Below are positions 60,761 to 64,000 of a stretch of DNA of 64,000 nucleotides, piece by piece. How positions within the stretch are numbered: position 1 is the stretch's first letter; the number at the start of each line of letters is the position of its first letter. Position numbers and translations under genes: made by a program. The notes beneath the pieces are model-generated. The model had not been told where the DNA came from. It saw nothing but the letters and a program-made list of their open reading frames with translations, and made no database searches. The DNA comes from Eulemur rufifrons (Eukaryota; Chordata; Mammalia; Primates; Lemuridae): assembly GCF_041146395.1 (NCBI RefSeq), contig NC_091009.1, positions 2,088,501-2,152,500 of the forward strand, written 5' to 3'.

Positions 60761-61154
60761 TGCTAACCCCTAAAAGTAACCCTAACCGTCACCAGTAAAC
60801 CTAAACCTAACCTCTAACACAAACCACAGCACATAACTCTAACCCTAAAACTAACCCTAGCCCTATTCCTAAACCCTAACACTTAACCTTAATCCTAAGC
60901 GTTAACTCTCACGCTAACCTTTAATCCTAACCCTAATCCTAATCTTCAACCCTAAACCTAACACTTAACACTAAACCTGTACCAAACCCTAACCCTTCAT
61001 CTTAACTCTAACCGTAAACCTCAACCCGAAACCAAAGTGTAACTGTTAAACCTAAGAGTAACCTTTAACCCTAACCCTAATCCCTAACCCTAAGCCCTCA
61101 CCCTAACACTAAACTTCATCCTTAACCCTCACCACAATCCTACCCCTAAATCTA

Positions 61155-61356
61155 ATTCTCAGACTTCTTGCTTTCTTAGAGTTTAGAAAGAATGCAATCC
61201 TCCCATGCCATGCGTGAAAGGAGGCTCTACCACTGTGTCCTGCATGAAACCCACGGCCCCATACCCAGAGTATGATAGAGAGGGTTCCCGGGTACAATCC
61301 CAGCCCCCTAAACTTCCCCGGCCCGCCTAATGCAGACAGGGCCCGTGCGCTAAGCA
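61155..61356 (+). repeat. Box, B type
   Basis: It is a B box 1,862 bp after the previous one, with private changes (agaaagaatgcaatcctcc, cacggccccatac, cttccccggcccgcc). Confidence 0.9.
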
Positions 61357-62176
61357 TAAACAATACCTTTAACAGATAACCCTAACCCTGATAATAACAC
61401 CCAACCCTGTTCCTATTTCTCCCCTTAACACGTAAACCTCACCGTGCGCCTAACTTTAACCTCTTATCCTAACGTTAATGCATAAGACATTTCCTGAGAA
61501 CAACCCCTATCCCATAATTCTAACCCTATCTCCTAGTCATCACTGTGACACCTAATCCTTAACCCTAATTCTAAACCGCTAACCTTAACCGTAACCCTAC
61601 CTACAACCCTAACACTTACAGTAACCCTTACTTCTAACCCCAACGCTATGCCTAACAAAAACCCTAACCCTTGACCCTAACCCTTCACCCTAACCCCTAA
61701 GCCTTACCCTAACCCTTAACCCTAATCCTAATCCTAACCATTAAACCTAACCCTAGCTCTTAAAGCTAACCCTAAACCTTACCCTCACGACTGGACCTAA
61801 CCCTGACACTAACCTAACACCTAACCCTAACCAGAACCCCTAAAGCTAACCCTGAACCCTATCCCTAACCCTAGCAGTAAACTTTAACCCTAAACCTAAG
61901 CCCAACCCGTAACCCTAATCCTATCCTTTTACCCTAAAACTAACCCCTAAACCTAACCCCTATACCTCACCCTAACTCTAACCCCAATCCTAATTCTAAC
62001 CATACCCCTTCATAAAACACTCACTCCTAACCGCTAACCCTAACACTAACCAAAAACCCTAATCACTAATCCCTAACCCTAACGCTTAACCTTTACCCTA
62101 ACCGTTAACCCTCACCCTAAATCTTAACACTGACCCTAACCTTAACCTTTAACTCTAAGCCTAACCCTTAACCCTA

Positions 62177-62218
62177 CAGTAAGGAAGACCCTTAATGCTA
62201 ATGGGAACCCTTATCCCT
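62177..62218 (+). repeat. Conserved islet, copy
   Basis: Same islet in the 61,155 unit, with gggaaccc replacing gggatccc. Confidence 0.8.
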
Positions 62219-62724
62219 AACCCTAACACTACAGCTAAAAATAACCCTAACCTTTGATCCTTAAACCTAACCCCTAACACTTACTTTAACCCCAAACCCT
62301 AACCCTAATCCTAAGCATTAAACCTAACCCTATCTCTTAACCCTAACGCTAGCCCTTACCCGAACGCCTAGATCTAACCCTAAATCTAACCTACCGCCTA
62401 ATCCTAACCTTAAGCCCTAATGCTAACTCTAACCCTGAACCCTAAACCTACCCGTAACCCTTAACACTAACCCTATCCGTGAACCTTAACCCTGACCCTA
62501 ACCATTACCCACACCCAAGCATTTAACCCTGACCCTACCCCTAATCCTTAATGATAACCCTAACACTAAACCCTAACCCTAAGCCCAACACTTAACCCTA
62601 ATCCTATCCCTTAACCCTAACCCTAACCCTAATGCTAACCCCTAAACGTAACGCTCACCGTGACCAGTAAACCTAACCCTAACCTCTAACACAAACCATC
62701 TCACATAACTCTAACCCTAAAACG

Positions 62725-62751
62725 AACCCTAACCCTAACCCTAACCCTAAA
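62725..62751 (+). repeat. Canonical CCCTAA tract
   Basis: Four perfect repeats at the second recurring site. The first site of this unit (62,612-62,632) has only three. Confidence 0.8.
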
Positions 62752-63032
62752 CCCTAACTATTAACCTTAACCCTAAGCGTTAACTCTCACGCTAACCTTT
62801 AATCCTAACCCTAATCCTAATCTTCTACCCTAAACCTAACACTTAACCCTAACCCTGTACCTAACCCTAACCCCTCATCTTAACCCTAACCGTAAACCTC
62901 AACCCTAAACCAAAGTGTAACCGTTAAACCTAAGAGTAACCTTTAACCCTAACCCTAATCCCTAACCCTAAGCCCTCACCCTAACACTAAACTTCATCCT
63001 TAACCCTAACCATAATCCTAACCCTAAATCTC

Positions 63033-63234
63033 ATTCTCATTCTTCTTGCTTTCTTAGAGTTTAGAAAGCCTGCAATCCTCCCATGCCATGCGTGAAAGGA
63101 GGCTCTACCACTGTGTCCTGCATGAAACCCACGGGCCCATACCCAGAGTATGATAGAGTGGGTTCCCGGGTACAATCCCAGCCCCCTAAACTCCCCCCGC
63201 CCGCCTAATGCAGACAGGGCCCGTGTGCTAAGCA
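63033..63234 (+). repeat. Box, B type
   Basis: It is a B box 1,878 bp after the previous one. Its first bases read attctcattcttcttgctt instead of attctcagacttcttgctt. Confidence 0.9.
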
Positions 63235-64000
63235 TAAACAATACATTTAACAGATAACCCTAACCCTGAACATAACACCCAACCCTGTTCCTCTTTCTCC
63301 CCTTAACACGTAAACCTCACCGTGCGCCTAACTTTAACCTCTTATCCTAACGTTAATGCATAACACATTTCCTGAGAACAACCCCTATCCCATAATTCTA
63401 ACCCTATCTCCTAGTCATCACTGTGACACCTAATCCCTAACCCTAATTCTAAACCGCTAATCCTAACCGTAACCCTACCTACAACCCTAACACTGACAGT
63501 AACACTTACTTCTAACCCCAACGCTATGGCTAACAAAAACCCTAAACCTTGACCCTAACCCTTCACCCTAACCCCTAAGCCTTACCCTAACCCTTAACCT
63601 TAATCCTAATCCTAACCATTAAACCTAACCCTAGCTCTTAAAGCTAACCCTAAACCTTACCCTCAAGACTAGACCTAACCCTGACACTAACCTAACACCT
63701 AACCCTAACCAGAACCCCTAAAGCTAACCCTGAACCCTATCCATAACCCTAGCAGTGAACTTTAACCCTAAACCTAAGCCCAACCCGTAACCCTAATCCT
63801 ATCCTTTTACCCTAAAACTAACCCCTAAACCTAACCCCTATACCTCACCCTAACTCTAACCCCAATCCTAATTCTAACCATACCCCTTCATAAAACACTA
63901 ACTCCTAACCGCTAACCCTAACACTAACCAAAAACCCTAATCACTAATCCCTAACCCTAACGCTTAACCTTTACCCTAACCGTTAACCCTCACCCTAAAT

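Larger units (their letters stand above)
59293..61154 (+). repeat. B-only unit, 1,862 bp
   Basis: It contains one B box followed by about 1.66 kb of telomere-like repeats, with the recurring landmarks in order: the ataacccattccctgagaac-type block, the gtaaggaagacccttaatgc islet, then the canonical CCCTAA tract. Confidence 0.83.
61155..63032 (+). repeat. B-only unit, 1,878 bp
   Basis: It has the same layout as the preceding unit. It differs by the 15-20 bp insertion ccttgaccctaacccttcac near 61,668 and scattered substitutions. Confidence 0.83.
51671..64000 (+). repeat. Degenerate telomere-like array, C orientation (right block)
   Basis: This continues the same array after the Alu, with boxes B, B/D, C, B, B/D, C, B, B, B at 51,958, 53,891, 54,850, 55,778, 57,648, 58,609, 59,293, 61,155 and 63,033. 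It is the most homogeneous part of the window: two B-B spacings are 1,862 and 1,878 bp, and the 55,778-59,292 unit is 3,515 bp. The array continues beyond the window end. No gene is visible. Confidence 0.93.

Overview
Origin and content. The window holds eukaryotic repetitive DNA, and I find no protein-coding or structural RNA gene. The longest open frame is 109 codons, and every longer frame lies inside a tandemly repeated block whose copies carry it again. The sequence is almost entirely (a) a degenerate telomere-like array (CCCTAA/TTAGGG variants) organised into higher-order units by GC-rich 'boxes' of about 185-205 bp, and (b) a satellite with a monomer of about 94-96 bp that I do not recognise. 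The only ordinary dispersed element is one Alu at 51,328-51,670. Its long AT-rich linker between the two arms is, from memory, typical of strepsirrhine primates (lemurs, lorises, galagos) rather than monkeys or apes. The best guess is therefore a subtelomeric or heterochromatic block of a strepsirrhine chromosome.

Layout. 1-6,376: telomere-like array with CCCTAA on the + strand ('C orientation', written as strand +). 6,377-6,510: a border box, then satellite in forward orientation to about 13,984. There the satellite flips abruptly and runs in reverse to about 24,670, ending at the mirror copy of the border box (24,681-24,814). 24,815-35,560: telomere-like array in TTAGGG orientation (strand -). 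At 35,561-35,580 the array flips again, and from there to 64,000 it is CCCTAA, interrupted only by the Alu. The segment 13,985-35,575 is thus inverted relative to both flanks.

Internal organisation. Five recurrent box types can be told apart. A, B, C and D alternate in the telomere-like array. B/D hybrids replace A plus D in some units. Two further versions, E and F, occur only beside the satellite. In C orientation the order A-D-C-B gives a unit of about 4.09 kb, seen twice in the inverted segment and once at 45.8-48.1 kb. A derived order B-BD-C gives three consecutive units at 48.1-59.3 kb, of which the youngest-looking measures 3,515 bp. B-B units of 1,862-1,879 bp follow at 59.3-63.0 kb and also occur at 42.8-44.7 kb. 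The satellite is a trimer of about 284 bp (three monomer classes) nested in a larger period of about 2.69 kb.

How it works together. No genes cooperate here. The story is concerted evolution: unequal exchange, gene conversion between boxes, tandem duplication and large inversion. One large inverted repeat (about 4.8-13.98 kb against about 16-26 kb) has nearly identical arms that differ by monomer-sized insertions and deletions. Any function, such as telomeric-repeat transcription, G-quadruplex formation or heterochromatin seeding, is inference only.
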